From NCBI GenBank assembly GCA_963693315.1, contig OY856186.1:238064554-238128553 (forward strand): a stretch of DNA of 64,000 nt. Reading direction: 5' to 3'. The notes under the pieces are model-generated. The model saw only the letters and a list, made by a program, of their open reading frames with translations. It was not told the origin of the DNA and did not search any database. The position numbers were made by a program, and so were the translations under genes. The DNA comes from Diogma glabrata. Taxonomy: Eukaryota > Arthropoda > Insecta > Diptera > Cylindrotomidae. Shown piece by piece: positions 10,834 to 22,989 of this stretch. How positions within the stretch are numbered: position 1 is the first letter of the stretch; every line of letters begins with the position of its first letter.

Positions 10834-11715
10834 CTATATGATTAAAGACATTCTTATTTCCGATGTGCTAGGATCTTGATCAAAACAAAAAATAGTTTTC
10901 CAAAGTGTTTCATCATAAAAGTTTCTCAGTCCCTCCCAGTTGGCGCGTTTATAGTTCCAAACACGACGAGGATTTGCTTTAATTTGTGTCGGTGATGTAA
11001 ATTGCACTATTGCTGATATTAGTAAATGGTCCGATGTTTCGAGGGGTTGTTCCACTTTTCTCTTCGTAGTATCTGGTTCGTTTGTCACAAACAGATCCAG
11101 AAAATTATTGTTATGATGTGAATTGTCTGCGATTCTAGTGGGACACTCTACCATTTGCGTCAAACCGTGATAATCCGCGAGTATCAGTTTGGTTTGTCTT
11201 CCTACGTCGTCAGTGTGTGATGAATACTTAAGCCATTCTTTATTATGAATATTAAAGTCACCAAGAATGGCCAGTCTTGCTTTGGGGTAGTCCGTGGTAA
11301 TCTTGTCTAGATTATCCGATATTTGATCGAAAAAGGGACATCGTGGGGGAGAATTTGGGGATTTGTATAATCCTATTATAAACATCGTTTCATAAACACC
11401 TGAGATCTTCAGTGCTATAGAGCTATGGTGCTTAGAGTTCAACTGTTAGGCCTTAATTCTAATACATGAAAGTGAATCTCGAACAAATACACAGACAACA
11501 TGCTTGTTTTAAAAGGAATGTTCCAATTCGTAACTAAGCATCCGGTATTTATCGGGATCCAATTTCGATGCTTTGCCACTAACAATTGTTTCGGTAAGAA
11601 ACAATATGTCAGGTTTTTTTCGATGTAGTAATGAACCACGTTTAGATTCGAATTGAGACCTCTTATGTTGGTGAAGTCAATGCTTAACTGTTGGTTCACT
11701 CTGCTGCCATTTTGT
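10834..11715 (-). pseudogene. LINE endonuclease domain (frameshifted)
   Basis: The N-terminal piece (ending at 11439) has LSIDFTNIRGLNSN and continues to VTNWNIPF and VLELRPNS. The next piece (11442-10834) is in another frame and contains LAILGDFNIHNKEW, PTRIADNSHHNNNFLDLF and the SDH signature in LETSDHLLISA. GDFN and SDH are the hallmark catalytic motifs of exonuclease-endonuclease-phosphatase LINE nucleases, which nick target DNA to prime reverse transcription. A frameshift near 11445 separates the two pieces, and a further one near 10830 separates this from the reverse transcriptase. The domain is recognisable but cannot be translated as one protein. Confidence 0.8.
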
Positions 11716-11850
11716 TGAGACAAAGACTTACCCTTTGATATTGCAGGTATAGATACTGAAATTCGGCCAGGCCTAAATTTCAACACTACACAGTACAAAA
11801 GAAACTGGGCATCTCTGTCACAAAAACACGTAGCAGGTGTCATTCAACAG

Positions 11851-12280
11851 TAGCACCATAAGGGAAAAGCAACAAAAATGGGGACAAAAAAGACACTAAC
11901 AAAATTGAAGAGTACAAATAAAGGGTTAAATTCAAAATTCCAACTTACAACTAAAACGAAATTTTATACTTCCTCTTACCAAGCAATATAAAACAAATTT
12001 ATGCTTTATGCTTTGATGTAATAAATTTATTACATCAAAGCAATATAAAGTAAAATTTTACCTGCCTACCGCCTGGTAACAGCACATATAAAATACCAAA
12101 TAATTTTTTAATAAAGAACAAGCTCACTAATTATATAATTGTACGCGTCCGTTCTTCAACACTTTTATTTTCATAAACACTAACACATACACTATTACAC
12201 ACACTTATTTTTCTATTTTCGATTATTTTTTTGTTTTTTTTCCTTTAAAATTTAGGAGACAACCTTATTCGTCTGACTCC
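11851..12280. other. Spacer with a perfect palindrome
   Basis: Probably the LINE 5' UTR and flank. A perfect 34-bp palindrome lies at 12009-12042, centred on AAATTT, with arms reading CTTTGATGTAAT. No gene is seen. Confidence 0.5.
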
Positions 12281-12439
12281 GATTGATGAATGACATATAC
12301 CAACCTTCTCTATATTATCATAGTCTTTCAACCGACAAGGCGATAACTAAACTATATGTGAAATTTTTCAAACTATGTATTTCTAAAAGGGATAATGCTC
12401 TAGTGAAATTTAAAAAAAATGACATAGATCGGCAAATTC

Positions 12440-12640
12440 ATGGCTACTGGCACAATAACAATAGCCAAGTAATATTTACCATTCATGGGCCAGTGCTTGG
12501 ACAATATACTGGCTATTTTCTGTAAACCATGCATCGGCCGATGATTGCTTCTAGTATTGGCCCAATAACAATATCCAAGTACTGTTAACCATTAATGGAC
12601 CTGTGCTTGGCCGTATGTCAATGTCTGGCAAAACCTACTT
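12440..12640. repeat. Short degenerate tandem repeat
   Basis: Two or three imperfect copies of a roughly 110-bp phrase that includes CAATAACAATA, CCAAGTA and TTTACCATT or TTAACCATT, then GGGCCAGTGCTTGG or GGACCTGTGCTTGG. An 80-codon open frame overlapping its start (12283-12525) shows no domain and is not called as a gene. Confidence 0.4.
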
Positions 12641-13014
12641 TCGGCGGCTCTAAGAAATATTGAACCATAATTTCGTCGAACATAAAAATGCATACAATAC
12701 AGCCCGATGGACCAGTAAAAGCGCTGCGCCAAATTGAAGCATCGTAAGCCCATTATTTCTGCAAAATGATATCAATATTGAAGTATGATATCAATGATAG
12801 AATATAAGGTTACAGGACCAATACCAAAGGGCTAATCTCTGGGCTTTCTTTTGTGAAACCTTATGACTGATAGTGTTTTTAAATTTGTTGTAGAAAAATA
12901 TATTTAGGAGGTTAAATGTGGATATGGCATAGTAATTAGTCTGATTAACTGATAAGATATGATCCAATAAGCTATGGTCACTAGCAGGTAATCATAGGTA
13001 ACGATAACACTACA

Positions 13015-13143
13015 TGCGGTGGACAAGAGATTATTTCGCAACCAACAATAAGATACCTGGGTATGATAACCGACGCCCGATTATCGTTTAAGGAACAGTT
13101 TGGTGAAGCAGTTGCCAAAGCTTTGTGTAAAATAATAAATTAA
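13015..13143 (+). pseudogene. R1-like LINE fragment (RT/C-terminal)
   Basis: A 42-codon frame reads QEIISQPTIRYLGMITDARL followed by SFKEQFGEAVAKA. The pattern TIRYLGxxxDARLSF is typical of R1/Jockey-type LINE proteins just after the reverse transcriptase palm. It ends in a stop at 13141-13143, and no upstream or downstream LINE sequence is recognisable, so it is a short fossil unrelated in family to the LINE at 8.7-11.8 kb. Confidence 0.6.
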
Positions 13144-13149
13144 TTAGGA

Positions 13150-15860
13150 GCAAAAAAAACTTTTGAGTACTTTTAAGCGTATGATTGCAAGTTCCTAATC
13201 CAAGTTCCAAGGAGTCCTAAGCTAGCAATCCATTTAAATGAAATCTCACTTCACTCGTGGCATTTTTAGAGTCTCATTACAACCATCTCGAACAAATAGA
13301 ATTTACTTTATTTTTTAACCTCGCAATTTTGTTTAGGCAAAACTGTTTCATATTCACTCCAAATTATAGGTCCGTAGGATCTGTGGATCTGCAGACACTG
13401 TACTTCCATAAGATTAAGTTTTGTTAATGTTATATTAATTAATACTTTAAACATTTTTCCGAAGACTTTTCTCCATAGCAAAGGGGTGGCAGCAGAGCTA
13501 AAAAAAGCTCTGGATAAATGCTCGACAAAGTTGATGACCCGCTCGCATTGTAAGCTTTTGCTTGAAAAATAAAATTTTGCATTAAATACTTACACAATAA
13601 ATTACTATTTATTATAAAACATTTTTAATATATGTAAAGGGGACAAATTTTTTATTACTATTAGTACAGTTAATTCAGTTCATGAGTGAATTTCGGAAAA
13701 AAAACTCGTTAATTTCAAATAAAATTTCATTTCATTTTGAAATTTTAGTCGCAGTTCCAGGATATTTTTTTAATATTATTTTGTGCAGTGTGTTTTTACA
13801 CCAGTTGTATTTTCACTTGGTTCACACTCCTCCGTAACTGCGTTATAATTAATATGGCAACCAATGTGAAGATGGTTCTTTACATGGCACTGGCCTGTTT
13901 ATAGTTTTGGTGTACCTAGCGAGCTCTTCGAGATTATCTACACTTGTTCAATGTGATGCTGGTCACTTATGCTAAACATATTCTCAAAATAGTGTAACGA
14001 TCGGCCCTATTCTGAGTCAACCATCTGACTAATTTATTGTACTATTTCAGTGTAACAGCATAAAAATAAAAATAATAGAACATAAATATTCAAAGAAACA
14101 AAGTAATTCAATTTGCAATTTTATGTTTATTTCATTTTTGACCTACCTCAATAATATAAATTAGGTCATACAAATAACATGGCAAAGAGAGCATATGAAA
14201 CTTTCGTCAAAGTGTTGTTATCATTGGACTTATATTGTTATAAATAGAAACATACCGTATCTATTTATTCAAGGGTTATTAATTTTAAACGATGTATGAA
14301 TGAACGGACCATGCGTGGACTCAAACTTTAAAAAGATCTCTGAAGAAAAATATTTATTTTGTCATTTTATTTTGACTTCTAAAACAAAATAAATTAACTA
14401 TAACTAACATGCAAGTTAAAACTTACAATGTGAAAGACAATAGATTAAAAATAATGTTGATTGGAGTCGGTCACCAATTGGATTTAAAAAAAAAAATGAC
14501 TTCTCCCAAAAATTTAGAGTGTCCATATAGACACTCATAGAATGCAACATACAATGTTAATCACCCCAAAGGTAAATAAAATCAAAAGATGAACCAGCAT
14601 AACAAGCCCACGTATAATAATCATTTCAGCTAGAAATCATTTCTTTCCACCGTGCTGACGCCCGTAACAATTTCATATTTCACGTAAAATAATTTCAAAA
14701 TAAAAGTGTAATTTAATATATTATGAAACGAACTCCAAAATAAGAATTTTATAATTTGAAAAATTATAAATCTCGCCTGCCAATTATTTCTAAAAATGTA
14801 ACTATAAATAGCGTTTTCCTTATGCCAAACGAGGGAGAAAAAAGTTAATTACATAGCATCCTCTCGTTTTTCAGCCATCGATATTATTAATACAATTACA
14901 TCAAAACCGGTTGACAGATTGGTTCTATCAAATGCCTATTGTGTCCAGCTAATTGAGAGATATAAACATAAATAAAAGTCAAGCTGTTGAAAACACCAAT
15001 TGTTCCATACAACGAAATAACAAAAAAAAAAAGAATTGGGAATTATCATTTACATCTCAAACTTTTCCCTTCTGCTTCAATACAATAAAATGAAAAAGAG
15101 TTCATACACTTTTAACTCTTTTGTTTCGTTTAAATAAACAAATAATAATAAATTATTTATCACCAAAAAAAATGAAAATGTATATAAGGCATAGCCGAGG
15201 GTGAGGTAAAAAGTTATTTGTACTGCATGATCATGTTAATAAAAATATTATTGAGTAAATGTTAATGAAAAACATGCAACGTTGTTGAATCAAGGATGGA
15301 AAATGGAAAGGTGTTTTGCGCCGGTGTTAGTTTTTATTGTAAGACTTAACTACAAAAATCTATTACCTTTGCTCAGAACTCAAATTGTTCTGTATTAGAT
15401 TGTAGAATTTTCCAAACGCTATATGTTGGACATCACAGAACTGGTGGCTATAACAGTGTTCAAAGAAAATGAGCCTGCAGTTGTTTAGAATATATTAAAT
15501 GCAAAATAGTATCCTTTGATTTTCGTGGTGGTATGTTAGGTGACTTTTAGAATTATAATAGAAATGGTCGCTAGGAGAGATGTGTTTTGATAGAGAAAAG
15601 AAATGATTATGATTTTTATCCTCTTTTTCTCATTCAACTGTGTTTTGATATCAGGTGAGAGAAATGCTAAGTAATTATTAAGCGTAAAAATTACCAACAT
15701 ATTTAAAAACAAAAGAAAAATAGAAAATTTTCACTCATAATAATATCAATCAATTTGTTCGCTTGGATAATTATTAGTTAATTATCAAATAGATCATTAT
15801 CAAATTGAGTTATCAGTTCATTATAAAATTAAGTATTATCATTATTAGAATTTCATCATC
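13150..15860. other. AT-rich spacer, no gene seen
   Basis: No frame of interest, no long inverted repeat and no tandem array was noticed in this stretch. Confidence 0.5.
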
Positions 15861-15864
15861 AATC

Positions 15865-16362
15865 ATTATTGCCGACATCATTTTTGTTACATCAGGAATT
15901 ATATTTCAAACAAATTCAACAACTGTATTATCTTTTTTGTTACATCAGTTATTATATTTCTAACAAATTCAATAATTTTATTGCATCATTTAATATGTTA
16001 CCAACAACTTAAAGAATTGCCGACAATCATTTTTGTAACATTATTTAATGTATTTCTAATAAATCCATCGTATGCTTAAGTTGCTGAAGATGATCTATTA
16101 ATTAAGTTTTCGAAGAAATAATGAGTTGGATCCAGGACAATCATGGTGAGTGGAACATTTAAGTAATTTGTTTTGTAATTGCAGTACGTTGGTATGATGA
16201 TCCTGGTTTCTTCGCTCTGTGGGGTTGTCAAAGTCCCTGTCTCTTTGTTAAGCTTTTTACCTGGAGAATGTTACTGTTCGAACACACATGGCTGAAACTC
16301 GTCGCTGGATCTAGCTTCATGAATCTAGTGACTCACTAGCAGGTATAGTGTTCATTACAAAT
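15865..16362 (+). mobile_element. Probable LTR 3' part of a retrotransposon
   Basis: The segment ends in CATTACA, then AAT, then a primer-binding site, which is the expected order at an LTR/leader junction. Its left part holds two or three copies of a TTTTTGTTACATCAG phrase about 50 bp apart. The left LTR boundary (TGT) is not established; 15889 or 15938 are candidates. No gag-pol frame follows, so this is a solo LTR-like remnant with leader. Confidence 0.4.
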
Positions 16363-16418
16363 TGGCACCCAACGTGGAGCTCGAACGCACAATCCTGAGA
16401 TTAAAACTATCATGCTTA
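16363..16418 (+). other. Primer-binding site with extended tRNA-Lys complementarity
   Basis: TGGCACCCAACGTGGAGC (16363-16380) is complementary, with two mismatches, to the 3' end of a eukaryotic tRNA-Lys. The match continues past the usual 18 bases through the T arm, variable region and anticodon loop (CCTGAGATTAAAACT) to about 16418. It could be a reverse-transcribed tRNA remnant fused to an LTR element or a degraded tRNA-Lys pseudogene on the minus strand. The anticodon-position bases would read TTT, but the stem is broken. Confidence 0.5.
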
Positions 16419-16796
16419 GATTATAAAATGAATTTTTTATTTTTGATATCTTTTTTTAAGCCAAAACGTAGAGTACGAAATACTAAATTATTATAGTTAT
16501 AACAAGGATTTGTAATAGTAATAAATGTGTTTACTCTTCTACAGTAGCTGTTCACTAATTTGATGTGTTCGCTAATTTGAAGGATTTAGGTAGTACCTAG
16601 TAAATAATTTTAATTATAAAAATTCTAATTTGAACAACAAATACTATAAATTAAGATAAAACAAAATCAAAAACTTAAACGAAATTATATTATTAATGTT
16701 GTTTGAATTGTAAAAATTAACAATAATAGAAAAAAAATTCATTATGACTGGAGGGATCAGTTTTTATTGTTTTGAAATTTTTTTTTATTTTTGATC

Positions 16797-17110
16797 TACG
16801 GGTGTGACAACCCCGCGTACTCCAGTCCCTGCTATTGACATACGAGTTAACGTGAGATATCACATACCACTGGCAATAGCAGTGAGATATCACTAGCCAA
16901 GGTGACATCTTAGGGGTGGCGGCGGATGAACTGTATTCAGTCAACGGTAGCACCCTCAATCTTAGCTGTGAAATAATCCTTGATGATGAGACGCTATTGC
17001 TTTCTTAAGGAAAGGAGCCCTTATAAAACTATGTGTGGGCTTTAATCATTAAAAAAGACAGTGCGTCACAGGATCAAGGAATATGCAACCGGCTGGATTA
17101 TTGGCAACTA
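16797..17110. other. GC-richer block, unassigned
   Basis: It contains two copies of GTGAGATATCAC, an inverted pair CTGCTATTG/CAATAGCAG, and a TTATAAAA box at about 17020-17030 with downstream initiator-like sequence. This would suit an LTR or other retroelement promoter on the plus strand. An 80-codon minus frame (16717-16959) has no recognisable domain. Its relation to the LTR remnant upstream is unknown. Confidence 0.3.
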
Positions 17111-17937
17111 CATTTTTGTTTTGTTTCAGCAAATTTTTGTAAAAATTTGCTATTTACTTTTTAATTTACTTATATTTTATTTATTCTATCATAAAATATT
17201 GGCCTATGTCATATTTTGTCATTGATGGGTTTTTTTGTTTAATTATTCATTCTTTAACAAAAAATATAAAAAAACAAAAAAAGAAAGATTTACGTCCATC
17301 AACACCTTTGAACGTATGTTGTTGTGGGACCTTGGTCTTAAAAGGTTTTTATGTGTTTTTGTGATACATATTGTAATTCCTACTACACAACACATTTTAT
17401 TAAAAAAAAAAAAAAAGTTATAATTTATAATCGTCCATTTTATAAAAAGACAACAAAAAAAGTGCAAATGTTGCATTATTCAACACCATTAGTCAACATT
17501 TCTTAATAATAGTAATAACAGTATTAATAGTGAATTAGTTTTAATTGATATTCTGAAACTACAAATCAGGAAAAGCTACAGCAATCTGACAACAGGTATT
17601 TAGAAAGCAGCCACAGGATTGATTTTGGAGGCATGTGGGGAGTGATGTTCTTCTGGTTTTGGTCATATAAATTTTTTTTTCTATTTTGCGTCTAAAATAA
17701 AGTCATTTCGATACCCAAATGCGTATCGAAATTGCCCTCATTACGATACGTAAAGTTCTGTCTTTCAAGGTTGGTGACATTGGTCATACAAATGTCAGTG
17801 AACATTAAAACGATTAATTATGTAATTAAAGTTAATAAGAATATCTAAATTAGTGTTAAATATTGTAATTAATTAAAATAATTAGTAATAATAACAAAAT
17901 TTCAAATTGACTGTTTTTTAATAAAATACACATTTTT

Positions 17938-20003
17938 AGGGTTCCGTTTTTTATACGGAACACTATTGGTGAGAGTACAACGTGTTTTTCACATTATTTC
18001 GATTATCTCGTGAACCATTAATCCGATGAACTTAAAATTTGAGGTGCTTATAAAACTAACCTATCCACACAAGATGGCGGGTTAAAAAATAAATAAAGTT
18101 GTGTTCTTTTTTTTTAAGGAGGTACGATGTAAAGCCTTTGAAAACATACATTTTTTTAGCGAGACGGTATAATAGTAGGGTATAATATATTTTGGAATTT
18201 TTCACCTCTCCGTTTTTTGTATAATTTTGAAAAATGACGTTTTCGGGATGTTTTATTGCCCCGATTAACTCCGACCCTACTTCATCGAAAATCTTGAAAT
18301 ATATTTGGAATGATAGAAAATTGAGTAGGTTTTTAATGAAAAATATAGAAAAGTGGCAGACACTCATAACTATATTTATTAAAGGGGTGCGAATGTTAAG
18401 GGGTAAAAACAACATTTAAAACCAGGTCATGTGGGGTGTCATTTGAAAGAGCACTTGATTTTAGAAATATTGCCATTTTTTTTAGAATTTTGCAATGCAT
18501 AGTTTTTGAATTATTATCAATAAAGTGACACAAAAACTTGGTCTCCCCCCTTGCATTTCGAGCCTAATTAACAGAAAAATTTGAAAAAATTCACAGAGAC
18601 AGGAAGTTTGATAAACTCTGAACGAAAAATATAGCAAACTCTCAAATTATTATATTTTTGTGTTTTTAAGGGATTGGGGTGGGGAAGGGTGAAAAAAAAC
18701 TTTTTTGACCCAAGCGAGTGGGGTGTCATTTGAAAGAACTTCAAATTTCAGAAACTTGGCAATTTTTTTTAGAATTTTGTGGTACACAATTTCGGAGTTA
18801 TTCTAAAAAATGTGCACATTCCAGACCGTTCCCCCCCCCCCTACGTTTCGACACTGATTGACAGAAAAAATTGAAAAAATTCATAGAGACAGGAAGTTTG
18901 CTATATTTTGAACGAAAATTATAGCGAACTCTCAAATAATTATATTTCTGTGTGTTTGGGGATGGGTGTAAGCGGGGTAAAAAAATTTTTTTTTGACCCA
19001 AGCGAGTGGGGATCATTTGAAAGAGCACCACATTTCCAAAACATTGCAATTATTTTTAGAAATTTCCGGTACACCGTTTTGAAGTTATTCTAAAAAATGT
19101 GCACATTCCAGACCGTTCCCCCCCCTACGTTTCGACACTGATTGACAGAAAAAATTGAAAAAATTCATGGAGACAGGAAGTTCGCTATATTTTGAATGAA
19201 AATTAAAGCGGACTCTCAAATAATTATATTTCTGTGTGTTTGGGGATGGGTGTAAGGGAGGTAAAAAAAACTTTTTTTGACCCAAGCGAGTGGGGTATCA
19301 TTTGAAAGAAGACCAAATTTCCAAAATATTGCAATTTTCTTAGAATTTTGTGGCACACAGTTTCGGAGTTATTCTAAAAAATGTGCACATTCCAGACCGT
19401 CCCCCCCCCCTACGTTTCGACACTGATTGACAGAAAAAATTGAAAAAATTCATAGAGACAGGAAGTTTGCTATATTTTGAACGAAAATTATAGCGAACTC
19501 TCAAATAATTATATTTCTGTGTGTTTAGGGGATGGGTGTGGGGAGAGCAAAAATAAAACTTTTTTGAACCAAACGAGTGGGGTGTCATTTGAAAGAAAAC
19601 TTAATTTAAGAAACATTGCAATATTTTTTAGAATTCTGCGATGCATATTTTTTTGGTTATTGATGAAAAAAAGTGCTATTTTAAGTGTATGTATACCACC
19701 CTATATTTCGACGCTGATTTATAGAACAAATATTCCCAATTTAGACTATTAAAATACTTTAGCTAACATAAACAGCTATGGATAAGATTTAACCTCAAGT
19801 AACATTTTTGATCAATGTAGATGTGATTGACATTTACTATTGACGTCTACGATTAAACATTTATTCTGTTATGCGTCCATAGTCTGGCGATATAAAGACT
19901 TTACAACATAACTTTATGTCATTTATTTTTGATAATATGTTCTTTTACATTCACGGAACCCTTGGCGAGCGAATTTTATTCGCACTTGTCTGACTTTTTT
20001 TTT
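17938..20003 (-). mobile_element. Hairpin-ended VNTR element, copy 1 (5 units)
   Basis: The left end is GGGTTCCGT-TTTTTAT-ACGGAAC, a hairpin, and the right end is GGAACCCTTGGCGAGCGAA followed by GCGAATTTTATTCGC, another hairpin, then ACTTGTCTGAC and a T run. The same termini bound the inverted copy at 22641-26850, which defines the element. The interior is a tandem array. Terminal hairpins, the lack of ordinary TIRs and internal minisatellites are reminiscent of Helitron/Helentron-type non-autonomous elements, but no TSD-free insertion site is proven, so the class is open. Confidence 0.7.
18420..19720 (-). repeat. Tandem array, five ~285-bp units
   Basis: Units are marked by GGGGTGTCATTTGAAAG-like phrases at about 18437, 18719, 19007, 19291 and 19577. 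Each also has a poly-C tract before TACGTTTCGACACTGATTGA (ACCGTTCCCCCC) and an ATGGGTGT patch. Open frames of 60-90 codons recur once per unit and are repeat shadows. Confidence 0.85.
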
Positions 20004-20054
20004 AAATTTCAAGACAAAAATGCAAAATAGGAAAAGTAGTAAAAAAACTCATAA

Positions 20055-20136
20055 GACGTTTTATCGCACTTATCCTTTAGAAAACTCCCCGCTGCGCGGG
20101 TCGTTTTCTAAACAGATTGCGTGCGATAAAATCGTC
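20055..20136 (+). other. 82-nt long-stem hairpin
   Basis: Nested perfect stems: TTTTATCGCAC (20059-20069) with GTGCGATAAAA (20121-20131), and TTTAGAAAAC with GTTTTCTAAA inside. The tip is GC-rich, with CCCCGCTGCGCGGG. An internal loop of about six bases separates the stems. It lies just outside the end of the VNTR element. It could be a cruciform, a terminal hairpin of an element or a small-RNA precursor. Confidence 0.6.
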
Positions 20137-21083
20137 GATTATGAAACTAGTTTCTTAATATACTATTTTGTATCGCTGTTTAAATTTTTTTGTTCAAGCC
20201 TTGTTTTTTTTAAACATGTAAATCATTTTTTTTAATTGTATTTTGTTTTGTGATTTTATTTTAATGAAACTGCTGTTTATTGTGCACTAATATGTATAGA
20301 TCCAAGTTTTGACACAGACATGTCTTTTTTAAATCAAAGAGCTAATGCTAAAAACCTATATCCGATGACACTTGATTTATTGACTTTCTAAGAACGCAGC
20401 TGTATTATCAAGCTATGTTGTTGAATAACGTATCGGCACCATGGCTAACTATCATAATAATTTAGAGGAACTAAGATACACTGATTTGACCAGATAGGAA
20501 TGGACTCACTCTCTCGCTAAATCTCTCACGGTAAATCTGCTTCTTATTGTTCTTGTTTGTGGCTCTGTTTTTAACACATCCAAAACAACAAACATTGTTT
20601 TTTGTCTGGCTTGATAGTTATTTGGCTGTCTGAGAAATGCATTAATTTTAATTTATGGTCTAGGATTGCGCAGCAACAATTGAACTATAAATAAAATATC
20701 TTAGACGATACCACAGAAATGTTTTGCTATCGTTGTCAAACCTTGAACTTGAGCTTTTCGATGTTCATGCCTCTTACGATTAACATCGTAAATACAGTTT
20801 TTTTATTACGATCTACAACAAATATCAGTAAAGAAAATCAATCAATAATTCGAATTATAAGTCCAACGAATGTTATTTTATTTTATTATTTAAGATTTCT
20901 TGTTTTATTATAACATTAAAACACCAGATGTTCTGCGGATACTTAAAAAAAAATCAGTAACAAAAAAAAACTTAAAACTCCTTAAAATAATAACAATAAT
21001 AATAATAATAATAATAGCAATAAAAATATAAAACAAATAAAGCAACAAACAATACAAGTTTTGGTTTTTTGATTGAAGTTTAA

Positions 21084-21526
21084 AGACGCGTATGCACTTG
21101 AAAATAAATTATTTCCCCCATACAAAATCTATGTAAAAAAAACCAAAATAAAAGGAAACGAAAAAGTTTTCAGTTTGCATTTCATAAGTAGTATGCAGTT
21201 GAAAATAAGAAAAAGTGAAACACGGACCTGTCAATAGATGTCACCACTACCCGTGGAGACTTCTTATTTTCAAATTACGAAGCGAAATAAATGTAGTTCC
21301 ATTTATTTCGTACGGAAAATAAAAATAAATTGAATGTTTGACAATTTGACAGTGTTATATTTGTTGATAGCGTTGTTTTTTAAAGTGTGTATACAAATCT
21401 TCTCCATTTACGTAGATTTTGTTTAAATTTATGTAGATTTTTTTCCATTTTGTAGATTTTTAATTTCGTTCCGAAATAAATACACCTTTTTGAAAATAAA
21501 ATTTATTTTCAAGTGCATACGCGTCT
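21084..21526. mobile_element. MITE with ~29-bp TIRs (TAA duplication)
   Basis: Ends are AGACGCGTATGCACTTGAAA and its reverse complement, with identity extending to about 29 bp, flanked on both sides by TAA. It is 443 bp and has no coding capacity. A 3-bp TAA (TWA) duplication suits PIF/Harbinger-derived MITEs; the superfamily is inferred from that alone. Confidence 0.75.
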
Positions 21527-22989
21527 TAAGAAAGAAATAAGAAAGAAAATCTGTTCCCTTAAATCAAATACTTACTCGTATGTTGTTTCAATGATTTATA
21601 GTTCACTAGTTTTTTGTTGTTGTTTTTTTATTATTTTAAGTTTTAATGTGTAACCCTTTTGTATTGAATTTGTTGGTTTTTTTTTGAGATCATAAGAGGT
21701 TATTTTGGTTTTTGTTTCGAGAATATTAATTATTGTTTTGAAATTTTTGATAGTTGATAGAGTGAAAGGGTATGTGATTGAACAAAGCATGAATCTTTAA
21801 TGAAAAAATCGAGTAAAATTTGCACAATTGGAATTTGTAACATAGAACCTTTTTTTTCTAGTTTTTTGTATGATCCTAAGCTTGTGTTTTTACTTTTAAG
21901 AATAACTGTACCAGTCTGTACTCGTTAAACACTTTACCATTATTACAGAGTTTGAAACTCACTTTTTTAATAATTTTTTTCAAATAGTAGTAGCGATGCT
22001 GTTAAATAATTATTGTATGTCACGTGACAGTCTTAGTTGTTAAAAAAATCTGCGAAACCATTGACTTTGGCAGCGGTTATCGCTGGAGCTAAGAGGAGAG
22101 GGTAAATTTTTTCTTATATTAATATAACAAAATTAATGTTTAATTTTTTTAATTATCAAATTTGATATTTTAAAAATTTTAACATGTTTTCACCAAAACG
22201 TTTTTACATAACACAAAACGAAACAACTCGTTGGGTATATCGAAAAAAATTTGTTTCTCTTTTTAACTTATGTCTCTAATACCAAAAGTATCATTCGTAT
22301 TCATCAATCTTTGAATTTGCTAAACCATAAAAACATGACGTGATAAACTGCATTTACTACGATGTGAGAGGGAGATAATAAAATAAATTCTATCAGTCAG
22401 TGCAAAGTAGATCTAAATGTTGAATTTTAAGGTTGAAGTGAGACGTTCTAAAAGTTTTGAAACATTTAGCCAAAGAATTAAGAGAATAGAGGAAGTGAAA
22501 TTGATGTTAAAAATTGAAGCAATTTTTGCACACCAATAAATTGTTACTAACACACTTGCGTTTTAGTAGAGGCGCCGAAATATTTCTATTATTGCTTTGA
22601 ATTCCAAATTTAAACGTATTTTTGCCCCCCACATTAATATAAAAAAAGTCAGACAAGTGCGAATAAAATTCGCTCGTCAAGGGTTCCGTGAATGTAAAGA
22701 AAACAATATCAAAATAATTAACATAGAGTTGTATTATAAAAGGTTTATATTGCCAGACCATAGATAGACACATAAAAATAAATGGTTCATCGTAAATATC
22801 AATAGTAAATGTCAATATCATCTTAATTGATCGAAATGATATAAAAAATATTACTTTAGGTTAAATGTTATCCATAGCTGTTTATGGTAGCTAAGGAACG
22901 ACTCAATTCTGTTAATCAACGACGATGTTTAGGGTTTGGGTGGTGTTAACACTAAAAGTAGGACTTTTTTGACAATAATTCAAAAACGG

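Larger units (their letters stand above)
8672..11850 (-). mobile_element. Near full-length APE-type LINE, decayed
   Basis: A non-LTR retrotransposon on the minus strand. It has an apurinic-type endonuclease domain at about 11715-10834, reverse transcriptase at about 10800-9440, a C-terminal region to about 8833, and a 3' UTR ending near 8672 with an AATAAA-like A-rich tail. At least five frameshifts or stops split the second open frame. No separate ORF1 is recognised upstream. Clade assignment is not possible by eye; the endonuclease opening and the HS-FADD reverse transcriptase suit the CR1/Jockey/I assemblage seen in arthropods. The C-terminus and 3' UTR are related to the fragment at 6.43-6.68 kb. 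Confidence 0.85.

Noticed and set aside
16363..16418. Functional tRNA-Lys gene
   Set aside because: Only the 3' part is present, the anticodon stem is broken, and the 5' half is missing.
18798..19752. Several 61-91-codon frames with shared sequences
   Set aside because: They repeat once per 286-bp tandem unit on either strand and have no domain; same for the frames at 22989-26277.
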